Source: Pedobacter ureilyticus (GTDB lineage Bacteria; Bacteroidota; Bacteroidia; Sphingobacteriales; Sphingobacteriaceae). Taken from it: a stretch of 64,000 bases of DNA. A program made the translations under genes and the position numbers. The notes beneath the pieces were generated by a model, which did no database searches, was not told where the DNA came from, and worked only from the letters and a program-made list of their open reading frames with translations. Positions 1-9,045 of the stretch are shown in pieces. Each line of letters opens with the position of its first letter. Position 1 is the first letter of the stretch. Where the stretch lies: positions 27,540 to 91,539 of the forward strand of contig NZ_SSHJ01000020.1 of the NCBI RefSeq assembly GCF_005925345.1. Reading direction: 5' to 3'.

Positions 1-1
1 T

Positions 2-835
2 ATTGGCAGAAAAGACTATCCTGTGTTGGTAAATCCTGATGTGCTACCTCCTGTTGATTACTTGGTTTGCGAAGCTACGTACGGCGGTCGATTGCATTCT
101 AAAAACGCATCACTAGAGGAAACTTTAATTAAAACCATAGAAGAAACTTGCATCAAAAACCCTGGAAGACTGATTATTCCAGCATTTAGCATAGGCAGGA
201 CACAATCGCTAATTTTTAAGCTAAATCAAATTTTCAGCAAAGGACTTTTACCTCCTGTAGAAGTTTTCGTGGACAGCCCATTGGCCAACCACGCTACCGA
301 TATCTATCGCAAACACCATCAATATGTAAATGAAGAAGCCCAAAGTTTTTATCAAGCCAAAGGCGATGAATTTGAGTTTGATAACCTTACCTACTTGCAA
401 ACCCAGCAAGAGAGCCTGGCCGTGAGTAATTATTTAGATCCTTGCATCATTATTTCTTCCGCCGGAATGTTGGAAGGAGGCAGGATTCAAGACCACCTGT
501 ATTACAACATACAAAATTACTATTGCACCATTCTCTTTATTGGCTACTGTGCTAAAGGCACTTTAGGCGATCGGCTTTTACGCGGCGACCCTATTGTTCG
601 TTTAAGAAACAGAGATTTGATGGTATACGCAAAAATTGCAAAAACAGATCTGTTGAGTGGGCATGGAGATCATGATGATTTGATGAATGTGGTTAAACAA
701 CAAGATCAAGCTACTTTAAAAAAGGTTTTCTTGGTACACGGCGAAACAGGTAGTTTAAATGCCTTTAAAGATGATTTGCAAGAAGAAGGCTATGACGTAG
801 AGATACCAGCACGAGGGGTTAGTTATGAGATTTAA
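2..835 (+). CDS. MBL-fold beta-CASP RNase/RNA-specificity protein, 5' end cut by window edge
   Basis: The reading frame is open from base 2, so the true start lies left of the window; GTG at 23 is only the first possible start codon inside it. The residues seen cover the end of the metallo-beta-lactamase fold (CEATYGGRLH, the family's E-T-YG-R-H motif), a beta-CASP domain (SSAGMLEGGRIQDHL) and the RMMBL tail (LSGHGDHDD, then FLVHGE). Proteins of this family are zinc-dependent RNA nucleases or processing factors acting in the cytoplasm. The Asp/His metal ligands of the C-terminal half are present; the HxHxDH motif must lie upstream. The exact RNA substrate cannot be told. It ends at TAA and is followed by the convergent T9SS operon. 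Confidence 0.85.
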   Translation: MGRKDYPVLVNPDVLPPVDYLVCEATYGGRLHSKNASLEETLIKTIEETCIKNPGRLIIPAFSIGRTQSLIFKLNQIFSKGLLPPVEVFVDSPLANHATDIYRKHHQYVNEEAQSFYQAKGDEFEFDNLTYLQTQQESLAVSNYLDPCIIISSAGMLEGGRIQDHLYYNIQNYYCTILFIGYCAKGTLGDRLLRGDPIVRLRNRDLMVYAKIAKTDLLSGHGDHDDLMNVVKQQDQATLKKVFLVHGETGSLNAFKDDLQEEGYDVEIPARGVSYEI

Positions 836-912
836 CCCCTAAATCCCCTGAAGGGAACTTTGAATGATAAGTAGCCTAACGGAACCACGCTGTTAATTCC
901 TGATTTAAGTTT

Positions 913-1896
913 TTAAAAATAACAGAAATTAATGCGGCGTTCTCTTTCGTTCATAAAATTCCAGCTGATGGATATTTCGTGGGTAGAACCGCTGTAACCT
1001 GCTAAACCTCCCATGCTATGATCGTAAGAATAGCCTATCCTGAGTCTATCGCTGATAAAAACTTCTGCCATACCAATTAAAGCGTTGGTATTTCGCACAT
1101 TACCCACTACCGCTGGCTTGTCATATAGTTTTATGCCAGTTCTATAGCCGGCTCCTATCCATAACTTTTGCTTAAAAAGGAAAAACGCATTCAAATCTAA
1201 CACGGTTGGCCCCGCAGCATCATCCTTAATTAAAAAGAACGGCTTAAAGTCTATTTCGTACTCTACTATCGGGATTAAAGTACCGCCAGTAAGGTAAAAA
1301 TGTGGCTCTGGCGTAGGAAAATTAAAGTCCAAATTTTTCCTATCTAAAATATACTTTCCAATTAGGTTATTCACCGAAGCACCTAGGTACATTTTAGGGG
1401 TAGAGAAGAAAACACCAGCACGCACATCGGGCACCAGCTCTTTTACGGCTCCGGCGGGGATATAATTATCCCCCAAATCTTCAGGTTCTAGCATATCTCC
1501 ATAAAGCCCCAACTGTTGAAAGCCCGCTCCCAAGCCAAAAGCCAATTTATGTGTCTCATCTTCATTTACAGGGAACCGATAAGCATAGTTGGCAAAAGCC
1601 GACAAATTTTTCTGCGCACCAATTTGATCAGCGCTTAAAGTAAGCGACAATCCTACCCTCTCATTTGGCATTAATGCATCTACTGCCAACGAGAAACTCT
1701 TGGGGGCACCGTTTATTCCCGTCCATTGGTTGCGATAAGTTGCATTAAGGTTTAACCGCTCCCGATAACCCGCGTACGCAGGATTGATATAAACCGCATT
1801 GAAAATATATTGACTGTATTGTGCATCTTGCTGAGCAAAGCCAGCAGTACCAATTAGCGTTAATAAAAAGATAATGATCCACCTGCGTCTTTTCAT
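913..1896 (-). CDS. PorP/SprF family type IX secretion system membrane protein
   Basis: 327 aa. A signal peptide ends near residue 21 (GTAGFAQ) and is followed by the family's opening pattern QDAQYSQYIFN and INPAYAGYRERL, then many amphipathic beta-strands. PorP/SprF proteins are outer-membrane barrels that work with the T9SS to export or anchor one partner protein carrying a type-B (gliding-motility) sorting domain. The gene is last in a leftward operon and starts 1 nt after the stop of the sorting-domain protein, which fits a dedicated partner. A second PorP lies at 32908-33930. Family call is firm; the partner is inferred from position. Confidence 0.9.
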   Translation of the reverse strand: MKRRRWIIIFLLTLIGTAGFAQQDAQYSQYIFNAVYINPAYAGYRERLNLNATYRNQWTGINGAPKSFSLAVDALMPNERVGLSLTLSADQIGAQKNLSAFANYAYRFPVNEDETHKLAFGLGAGFQQLGLYGDMLEPEDLGDNYIPAGAVKELVPDVRAGVFFSTPKMYLGASVNNLIGKYILDRKNLDFNFPTPEPHFYLTGGTLIPIVEYEIDFKPFFLIKDDAAGPTVLDLNAFFLFKQKLWIGAGYRTGIKLYDKPAVVGNVRNTNALIGMAEVFISDRLRIGYSYDHSMGGLAGYSGSTHEISISWNFMNERERRINFCYF

Positions 1897-1897
1897 A

Positions 1898-2821
1898 CTA
1901 TTTATCTCTTAATAAGGTGATATAACCTGTTACACTACTCGAAACGCCTTCTCTAGAAACCAATTTAAGCACATAGAAATAGGTACCTTCGCTTAAACCA
2001 TTACCATTCCAGTTGTTTTGGTAACCTTGACTACGGTACACTTCATTGCCCCACCTATTAAAAATAGAAATGCTATTTTCTGTGTAAAGTTCAATACCAT
2101 CCACCTTTAAAACATCATTCTTACCATCGCCATTAGGCGTAATTACATTAGGTATTTTAATGTTTCCTATTATTTTTTTGGTATCGGTAGAGCTATTGTT
2201 TTCTGGAACCAAATCTGGCAAAATAGTGTTGGTACTTTGGATATTAGCTGTATTAACCACCAATCCCTGTGCTTTTCCTTGTACTTTAACCACTAAAGTC
2301 TCTTCCTGTCCTACGGTTAAAGAAGGAATACGCCAAGTAATCAAGCCCTCTTCGTAAACTGCTGCGGTTTTATCAACGGCTATAAATTTCAAATTGCTTG
2401 GCAACCTATCTGTAACCACAATATTTGTATTATCAGAATTACCGTTATTTCTGGCTGTAATGTAGTACTCAAAGGTTTCGTTAGGGCCTACATGCCTTGC
2501 TTCTGATTTTTTCACCACCTGCAAATCAGAAGTCATTAAAACCACCGAAAAAACATCAGACAAATCCGATGCACAATCTCCTTGATTGATAGCCCTAACC
2601 TGATAGTTTCCGGCCGTAGTTACTGTTAAGGTAGACCGGGTTTGGTTGGCCATGGCACGGCCATCCCTGTACCATTGATAAGTATAATTGCCATCTGGGT
2701 TGTTAACGCCAAGTGTTACTGGCGTACCATAAGGCACCTTAATCACGGTAGGTTCTTGTGCTTTTACAAGAGTAACTTGTAAAAAAAGCACAACTACATA
2801 TAACAGCCTACGTATAGCCAT
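1898..2821 (-). CDS. Secreted protein with Ig-like, DUF11-type and gliding-motility C-terminal sorting domains
   Basis: 307 aa. Signal peptide to about residue 21 (LVKAQ). Residues 25-95 form an Ig/PKD-like module (YTYQWYRDG), 98-215 a DUF11-type repeat (ARNNGNSDNTNIVVTDRLP), and 220-307 the T9SS type-B sorting domain (PNVITPNGDGKNDVLKV, ISIFNRWGNEVY, ending GYITLLRDK). The sorting domain should send it through the T9SS to the cell surface. It is the only protein of this operon with that domain. It begins 30 nt after the 250-aa gene and ends 1 nt before porP, so all are probably co-transcribed. Function beyond surface adhesion or shell formation is unknown. Confidence 0.88.
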   Translation of the reverse strand: MAIRRLLYVVVLFLQVTLVKAQEPTVIKVPYGTPVTLGVNNPDGNYTYQWYRDGRAMANQTRSTLTVTTAGNYQVRAINQGDCASDLSDVFSVVLMTSDLQVVKKSEARHVGPNETFEYYITARNNGNSDNTNIVVTDRLPSNLKFIAVDKTAAVYEEGLITWRIPSLTVGQEETLVVKVQGKAQGLVVNTANIQSTNTILPDLVPENNSSTDTKKIIGNIKIPNVITPNGDGKNDVLKVDGIELYTENSISIFNRWGNEVYRSQGYQNNWNGNGLSEGTYFYVLKLVSREGVSSSVTGYITLLRDK

Positions 2822-2851
2822 TCTTTTAGGTAAACCCTAATACCTAACCAA

Positions 2852-3604
2852 CTAGTTAGCCAATACAATGGTTGGTTTTCCAGGCTTAGGCGTTACCGTA
2901 ATGGTTTGCGTAGTAGTGGTATTTACTTCGCAACCATCTGTTGGCCTTAATGTACCAGTATTGCCTGGTAGCAAGGTGTAAACTACTGCGGCATTAAACA
3001 CGTAAGTACCCGCAGTAGCTGTATTGAGTGTAAATGTTGTTGTTGCTGCATTACCACCACCTACTGTACCAATAGAAGTAATTGGATTAACTGCCGAGCC
3101 GTTAAATGTCGCCGACCAAGTGTAAGTATAACCTACGCCATCTGGCAACGCTGCTGCGGGAGTGGTGGTTGCTGTGATTACAGAACTTAGGTTGCTTCCG
3201 CTGGCATCGCCACAATAAGTAGCATTGGTAGGTGCGCTTAATGCAATCGTTTTACTTGGTAATTTGTAAACGGTAAACGGATCAGATAGTGGCCCCATAC
3301 ATTGGTCTTTAGACTCTATAGAAGAGGTGTAGTTATGCAACCCTACTGTTAAATTTGCAGGCACAGTAATATCTGTAGAACCCGCATTGCCATCATAAGT
3401 TAAAGGTGTGCCGTAAGGGTTGCCATCTACGAACCAGTGTACTTTATCGCCAACAGCTAAACTGGCTTCTTGCGGGGTACGGAGCTTCGCTGTACCAGCA
3501 TCGCACAGGTAAAGTTGATAATACGTTTGTGCATAGCTAGAAAAAGTTAGGCCTAGCAAGAAAAACAAGGTAGCTAATGCAGTGCGGGTAATTGTTCTTT
3601 TCAT
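2852..3604 (-). CDS. Secreted Ig-like-domain protein without sorting domain
   Basis: 250 aa. Signal peptide to about residue 25 (SSYAQ). The mature part is rich in Thr, Ala and Gly. It has a first module around residues 30-112 that includes HWFVDGNPYG, then a second from about 118 to the end (YTYTWSATFNG, TYVFNAAVVY), both like bacterial Ig-fold repeats of Bacteroidota surface proteins. It stops at PGKPTIVLAN, which in such repeat proteins is usually the first strand of a further repeat, so the protein looks cut at a repeat boundary. No T9SS sorting domain is present. It sits 34 nt downstream of the 1002-aa gene and 30 nt upstream of the 307-aa gene. No specific function recognised. Confidence 0.75.
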   Translation of the reverse strand: MKRTITRTALATLFFLLGLTFSSYAQTYYQLYLCDAGTAKLRTPQEASLAVGDKVHWFVDGNPYGTPLTYDGNAGSTDITVPANLTVGLHNYTSSIESKDQCMGPLSDPFTVYKLPSKTIALSAPTNATYCGDASGSNLSSVITATTTPAAALPDGVGYTYTWSATFNGSAVNPITSIGTVGGGNAATTTFTLNTATAGTYVFNAAVVYTLLPGNTGTLRPTDGCEVNTTTTQTITVTPKPGKPTIVLAN

Positions 3605-3638
3605 TTTTGGTGGTTTTAATGATTTTTAAATCTTTTAA

Positions 3639-6600
3639 TTATTGAATGAGTTCGATATTTGCTTTTACTGGATAGGGTGTAATCATGATTTGAAAAGGCA
3701 GCTCTTGACTTAAATCTCCTACCGCATTTTTTACTTTTAGCACACCATTATAGGTACCTATGCCAATATTAGCGGGCACTGAAATAGTGATATTGGCACT
3801 GCTTGCTGGCGCTACAATTAGTGGCAAGGCGGCATCACTTACGTTAGCTAAACCTGCCGCAAGTGCAGCGCTATCCCAAATGATGCTGTAAACCGTTGGA
3901 TCTACCCTAGGGTTGGCAAAAGGCAAAGCAATATTTACTTCACCCACACAAACCGGGTGGGTTGGCGATAAGGTTACCAATGGAGGTTCTCTTACCACAT
4001 AAGGCTCGCTGTACTCGCAACCATTGGCATCAGTTACGGTAAGTGTATATTGGCCCGGCAGCAGATTAGAAATATTTTGACTAGTAACCACGCTGCCATC
4101 AGGATAAAGCCAGCTATAGGTATGTGAACCCACCCCACCGCTAGAAACCACAGTGATAGCTCCGTTATTAGCACCATAAACGGTGATATGACTAATGGTT
4201 TCGGTTAAATCTAAAAGCGGTTTGGGCTGGTTAATGGTTAATGTACCAACGCGGTAGGCACCTAAGGGATCGGTTACCCTAAACTGAATAGTAATTACGC
4301 CAAAAAAACGTTGTAAAGGCACAAAAAGAAACGTACCATTTGGGTTAAGGGTAAAAGTTCCCTTACTGGTATCATAAGTTCCTTCTAACGTATACACTAG
4401 CGTAGTGGATGTGTGTGCCGCATCGGGGTCGGTTGCGGTGAGCGTTCCTTGTGCTTTTACATCACATTCTATCACATCTGTTTCAAAATCATTGGGCAAG
4501 GGCTTGGCATTGATATGAACATCCTCTCCAGTTGAAGCAGGTAAATCTCCATTGTAATTATTACCATCCACATCGCCAGCGTTACCCGTTTCATAAGCAG
4601 TGTTGCTGCCAGCAAATGCATTATTTTTTGCAGTTACCCTTCTGTTTGGATTTGCAGAAGTTCGGGTTGGATCTAGGTAAGTGGCTTGTGCACTTGCATG
4701 ATGCATACCTTCTGTCACATTGTTGGCAATAGCAACATTAACGGTAAACACCACCTGCCCTCCTGGCGCAATGTTATAAGCATCAGCTAAGCTGGTAGAG
4801 CCAATGTAGTACACGCCGCCAACCAAGTTAAACGTTGGATTAGTTGCTCCCGTCGAACCTAGCATACTTGCTGTTATAGAGGTTAAGGTAAAACCAGCAG
4901 GTAGTTTAAGCTCGGCCTGCACACCACCAGCATTGCCACCCGTAGTAGCATTGCTTAAAGTAAAAGTGTAGGTAGCTGTAGTGCCTGCATTTCTACTTCC
5001 GGGTATACCCGGATTAGCTTCGGTTAAAACAGCCGTTAGCTCTGGATAGCAGATTTGGCCGCCACCCTGTAAATAGTTAGGTAAATCGGTATTGGCAAAT
5101 GGGCTACGTAAGCCATCTCTACCGTCAGAAGCACCATGTCTTATCCCACTGCCATCATTTGCCCTTCCAGAAACCCCTTTGGTTACGGTAGCATTTACCA
5201 CTGCACCTGGTACATTATAGTACACTACGCCACCGCCGCCACCTCCACCCGGGCCATGTTCATTGTTATCATCATTAACCGTATTACCACCCCTACCACC
5301 GTTGGCCTGCACTGTTAAAGTAGCTCCGGCACTATTGGCCAAAGAACGAATAAAAATAGTACCCCCAGCACCACCACCACCGGCACCATCAGGCGCTCCG
5401 GCATACTCGCCACGTTCTCCATTACCCCCATTGGCTACAATTACCCCGTTACCCACAATCTTTTCTACGTTTACTAAAATGATACCACCACCTACTCCGC
5501 CTTTAACCCCTGTAGAAGCATTGTTAGCATCTCCACCGCCGCCGCCGCCGCCCATAATTAGCCTAGTTAAATCTAAGGCAAAATTTATTCCTGGCCTGCC
5601 ACCATTAGGTTCGGTACTACCGCCACCGCCTTGCCAGCCTAGTCCACCAATGCCACCCTGGCCGCCGTTACCACCGCCGCCGCCACCAGCGTTGTGATCG
5701 TTTCCACCACCCCCAGCATTAGCAGGTGCACCGCGGCCGTAAGAACCTCCGGGCAAACCCTCTATTCCGTTATCTACATCGGTATAACCATCGTACATAT
5801 AGCGAGGTGTACCTGCAATACCTTCTCCTTTACCTACCGAACGAGTATCGGTAGATTCTAAAACATAAATATTGCTTTTGTTCTGACCAGGATCTGTAGA
5901 TTGGTTGGGTCCAAAACCACCTCTAAAACCTTTCTCAGACGCATCTATTTTAAAACCGTTAAAGTTCATGTTTCCCGCCACATCAAAAGCAATTACACCT
6001 CCCGCCCTACCGTTATAGGGCACTGTAGTAATATCAGAAGTAAGCGTTAAGTTAGAGTACTGAGGCACCCTCACAATCTGAAACCGCCGTTGCCCACGAG
6101 TGGTAGTTGGCGCCGAATTCACATACTCATTTACCACTCCGTTTCCAGGCCCGGCACCTCTAAAATTTAAAGTTCCGCCAGTAATTGGTAGGGCATTTAG
6201 CGCAATTACATATTCAAACTTGCCCGAGTAACCCATAGTAGTATAACCTGTACCGCCCAAGCCGTCGGCGCCACTGTTGGTATTACCAGAGCCATAACGG
6301 TTATTATTTTGATAGTTAATTTCGGCATCCTGCATTTGAATAATCAGGATAAGATCTCCTGGACGTATGGCTAAATTTCCGTAATTATTGCCATGTGTAT
6401 CTGTGGGCGGAACCGGGTCTAAAAGAATAAAGGTTTGCCCTATTGGCAAAGTTTTATTTCCAGAAACAGGAAAATAAGTATTGATGGGATTGGTATTTGT
6501 ACTTGGCCCATCTATACCCGATGTGCCACAAATTTGGGCGCCAGCACAAAAAATATTGATTAGCCAAAAAAGCACTACGCATAAGCATTGGCTTAGCAGC

Positions 6601-6647
6601 GCATGTTTTTTAGATACAGAACGTTTCAGCGCATCAATTTTTAACAT
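3639..6647 (-). CDS. Large secreted glycine-rich/DUF11/SprB-repeat surface protein, first gene of T9SS operon
   Basis: 1002 aa with a long N-terminal signal region (hydrophobic LLSQCLCVVLFWLINIFCAGAQ cut near residue 38). Residues 40-330 resemble the N-terminal module of large gliding-motility surface proteins (GRAGGVIAFDVAGNMNFNGF, then GFRGG). Residues about 300-480 are strongly glycine-rich, with GGGGGG runs that may form a polyglycine-II-like or beta-helical shelf. A DUF11-type module (about 540-680), a cadherin-like stretch near 720-800 (LTATDPDAAHTS) and one SprB-type repeat (about 810-885, YSWLYPDGSVV) follow. It ends at PVKANIELIQ with no sorting domain. A surface or adhesin role is inferred from family and context. 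Confidence 0.82.
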   Translation of the reverse strand: MLKIDALKRSVSKKHALLSQCLCVVLFWLINIFCAGAQICGTSGIDGPSTNTNPINTYFPVSGNKTLPIGQTFILLDPVPPTDTHGNNYGNLAIRPGDLILIIQMQDAEINYQNNNRYGSGNTNSGADGLGGTGYTTMGYSGKFEYVIALNALPITGGTLNFRGAGPGNGVVNEYVNSAPTTTRGQRRFQIVRVPQYSNLTLTSDITTVPYNGRAGGVIAFDVAGNMNFNGFKIDASEKGFRGGFGPNQSTDPGQNKSNIYVLESTDTRSVGKGEGIAGTPRYMYDGYTDVDNGIEGLPGGSYGRGAPANAGGGGNDHNAGGGGGGNGGQGGIGGLGWQGGGGSTEPNGGRPGINFALDLTRLIMGGGGGGGDANNASTGVKGGVGGGIILVNVEKIVGNGVIVANGGNGERGEYAGAPDGAGGGGAGGTIFIRSLANSAGATLTVQANGGRGGNTVNDDNNEHGPGGGGGGGVVYYNVPGAVVNATVTKGVSGRANDGSGIRHGASDGRDGLRSPFANTDLPNYLQGGGQICYPELTAVLTEANPGIPGSRNAGTTATYTFTLSNATTGGNAGGVQAELKLPAGFTLTSITASMLGSTGATNPTFNLVGGVYYIGSTSLADAYNIAPGGQVVFTVNVAIANNVTEGMHHASAQATYLDPTRTSANPNRRVTAKNNAFAGSNTAYETGNAGDVDGNNYNGDLPASTGEDVHINAKPLPNDFETDVIECDVKAQGTLTATDPDAAHTSTTLVYTLEGTYDTSKGTFTLNPNGTFLFVPLQRFFGVITIQFRVTDPLGAYRVGTLTINQPKPLLDLTETISHITVYGANNGAITVVSSGGVGSHTYSWLYPDGSVVTSQNISNLLPGQYTLTVTDANGCEYSEPYVVREPPLVTLSPTHPVCVGEVNIALPFANPRVDPTVYSIIWDSAALAAGLANVSDAALPLIVAPASSANITISVPANIGIGTYNGVLKVKNAVGDLSQELPFQIMITPYPVKANIELIQ

Positions 6648-6787
6648 AGCTAACCAAAAATATGCACACGAGTTGCTTAAACAACTTATTCCTTTTAGGT
6701 ATAAATCTTCACAAAATGTGTATCTATTTCTTTATTGTGTTTGAGCTTAATTCTAAAAAGCATTAAAACTTTTAGGAATAACTTACC

Positions 6788-6822
6788 CAAATGTAAACGA
6801 TATTTCACATATAGTGAAATAT
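6788..6822 (-). promoter_or_regulatory. Possible promoter and 23-bp palindrome upstream of the T9SS surface operon
   Basis: Bases 6800-6822 form a perfect inverted repeat, ATATTTCAC-ATATA-GTGAAATAT (9-bp arms), a plausible operator. Next to it, 6788-6795 reads TACATTTG on the minus strand, matching the Bacteroidota -7 element TAnnTTTG, though no TTG stands at the usual distance upstream. The operon starts at 6647, so the leader would be about 135 nt. The rest of the 6648-7011 gap is AT-rich and holds nothing else I recognise. Confidence 0.4.
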
Positions 6823-7011
6823 TTTCTACAGTTTATCGTTAAAACCCAAACAACGTAGGTTTTAATGGGTAAAAAAATACTCAAACGAAATGAAAAACTA
6901 AAAAATTAAGGTATTAAAAACCGACAAAATTCCCCAATATTACCCAACAAAAAAGGCTGCTACATTTTACCGTAACAACCTTACCTACATCTACTTACAA
7001 AAAATAAATAC

Positions 7012-7701
7012 TTACTGCTCAATTACATGAAAATCAACTTTCACGCCATCTAAAGTATCAAACCATACCAAATATATTTTACCCTCTTTAAATTCGTTAA
7101 CTCCAAAGCCCGTCAACACATTTTTCTCACTTACGTTAACAGCAATCTCGGTACCCACAGGCAATTCCGAATACACTGGATAATCGCCAAACTTCAAAGC
7201 TAAGTCGAGTACCGTAGCCGTATTATTTATCGATTTTACGATTAAAGACCTATCCTCAAAAGCTAAAGCTAAGTTTAAAAACCTTACCCTATACTTGCCA
7301 GTTGCAGGTATTTTCGCTTCGTTAATATACCCTGCAATTGCTGGTTTTGCATCTTTAGTTTGGTAGTAAAACAAAGTATATTGAGCATTACCATACAGTA
7401 TGGCGTCTATTGCTGCAGTCGCCTTGCCTTCTGTGGCACTATTTGACCATAATACCGTTTGCCCAGACTTAACAGGTAGATAGTCACCAAATGCAGCATA
7501 CTCTACTGCTTGGTTGGTAAGTTTTTGATTACCCTGATAAAAATCTTGCGGATCAGAATTGAAATAGCTATTTACAAAACGTACTTTAGTATTTCCTTCT
7601 TCCATTACCGGCGTTTCTTTTTTACAAGCCCCTAAAACTATCGTACTCATTACCCCTAAAACAAAACCCGCCTTTCTTATTTTTAGCCTACTCCTTAACA
7701 T
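7012..7701 (-). CDS. DUF4397-like lipoprotein
   Basis: 229 aa. The N-terminus is a lipoprotein signal with lipobox VLGAC (Cys near residue 25), so the mature protein is membrane-anchored on the outer side. The mature part opens with KVRFVNSYFNS and continues as an all-beta protein (TLFYYQTKD, YRVRFLNLALAFEDRSL), as in the DUF4397 family, whose role is unknown. It begins directly after the stop codon of the upstream 366-aa gene with no gap, so the two are surely one transcript. Family assignment is from pattern only. Confidence 0.72.
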   Translation of the reverse strand: MLRSRLKIRKAGFVLGVMSTIVLGACKKETPVMEEGNTKVRFVNSYFNSDPQDFYQGNQKLTNQAVEYAAFGDYLPVKSGQTVLWSNSATEGKATAAIDAILYGNAQYTLFYYQTKDAKPAIAGYINEAKIPATGKYRVRFLNLALAFEDRSLIVKSINNTATVLDLALKFGDYPVYSELPVGTEIAVNVSEKNVLTGFGVNEFKEGKIYLVWFDTLDGVKVDFHVIEQ

Positions 7702-8802
7702 CTATCTGTTTTTAAAACTGTAACCATACCATTTATTAAGGAAATTAATAATGGCCCTATTGAACCTTTCGGCGGCAATCTCGCGTATCATTTCGTTATT
7801 TCTAACGGTAATACCTGGCGTTTCTGCCTGTATCGAAGAAATGTTGTCTTGATAACCAGTAGTGCTGCCCAAAACTACAGTGCCATATTTACGGGTACAA
7901 TAACCTCCGTTAAAATAAGGGCGCTTTTTTGCTTCACCTTTAGCATCGGTACCAAAAAGTGCTGCATCAGCAACTAAGGTTTTGATATTTGTTCCTGGCA
8001 CAGCCACTACCTTCTCGGCTTCCAACAGTCCGCCAAAACTATAAGGGCCTCTAATTAATTGCGAGAAAGGCACTTCTGGATGCGCTTTCGCTAATGCGGC
8101 AATAGACGAAGAGTCTGCAAGTTTATCCAGATACTCATCGCTTTGAGAAATAGCATATCCACTTAATCCATAGCCCAGCTCTGTTTGATCAATAAAGCTA
8201 CTGCTCATCTCTTTTCCTTTTACCGAGATATAGGGCTGTGGCGTTTGGTAGCGATGTGCCTGCCCATGCAAATCCAAAAACAAACCGCCTTTACCCGTTT
8301 TCTGCATTTCGCCCATTCTTTCTCGGGCGGCTTTCAAAAGGCTATGGTAACTTAAATAAGTGCGCTTTCCATCTTCGTGGGTGTATCTTTTATCTACGTC
8401 GTTCGGAAAAGTATTAGGATCTACTCTCTTCCTACCAATGGTATTGATTACTATCCATGCACGCTTTTTAGTGGCAGTTTTAAAGTTTGCCGCAATTTCC
8501 ATAGCCAATGGTAGCGTATTGATATCTCTACCTGTAGTTCCAGTCTCCGGAATTTGTGGATCGCCAATGCCAACACCATCATGAGGCACGCCCAACAGCA
8601 AAGGCGCATCGTCATCTCCCACCACCAATTTTACATATTGCTTAAAACCAAACACAGTATCGCCAGGCTTATAGCTTTTACCTTCATATGTAAACATTGT
8701 GTTGGCAGGTTTATGACCTCCGTTTTTAAAGGAGATAATAACAACGATTAACACCGGCAATAAAAGCACGGCGGTTTTCATTTTTAATTTAGTAAATGAC
8801 AT
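7702..8802 (-). CDS. Secreted N-formylglutamate amidohydrolase-like protein
   Basis: 366 aa. A membrane-anchoring or signal segment covers residues 9-25 (AVLLLPVLIVVIISF); a second Met at residue 8 (MKTAVLL) is an equally good start. The rest resembles the N-formylglutamate amidohydrolase fold: an early VPHDG, a DINT segment, VDPN, and LDLHGQAHR, which may supply the metal-binding residues, then a late ITVRNNEMIREI. In that family a Zn-dependent active site cleaves amide bonds of small acyl-amino acids. The export signal argues for an extracytoplasmic substrate, perhaps peptidic. It is the first gene of a two-gene unit with the lipoprotein at 7012-7701. The specific reaction is not known. Confidence 0.6.
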   Translation of the reverse strand: MSFTKLKMKTAVLLLPVLIVVIISFKNGGHKPANTMFTYEGKSYKPGDTVFGFKQYVKLVVGDDDAPLLLGVPHDGVGIGDPQIPETGTTGRDINTLPLAMEIAANFKTATKKRAWIVINTIGRKRVDPNTFPNDVDKRYTHEDGKRTYLSYHSLLKAARERMGEMQKTGKGGLFLDLHGQAHRYQTPQPYISVKGKEMSSSFIDQTELGYGLSGYAISQSDEYLDKLADSSSIAALAKAHPEVPFSQLIRGPYSFGGLLEAEKVVAVPGTNIKTLVADAALFGTDAKGEAKKRPYFNGGYCTRKYGTVVLGSTTGYQDNISSIQAETPGITVRNNEMIREIAAERFNRAIINFLNKWYGYSFKNR

Positions 8803-9045
8803 TTTAAAAGCTTTTTTAAGTTATAGACTATACTTTTTCTTAAAAGGCTCGATTTTATTTCAAATTAATTGATTTCAAACCAATAGCTAGCCGCCTTTAA
8901 TTCTTAATTAAAGATAGAGCATACCTATTTTAACAGCCAACACTAACAATGCGTTTACGCTAACGTTTCCGTAACTATTTTAAGGCTTTGATAAGTAAGC
9001 AATGCACTAAAATATGTATACTTGACCATTCCTTATATAAGTACA

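Noticed and set aside
5263..5697. Proline-rich 144-aa plus-strand frame
   Set aside because: It is the reverse complement of the Gly-rich run of the 1002-aa protein (GGN codons read as NCC Pro codons).
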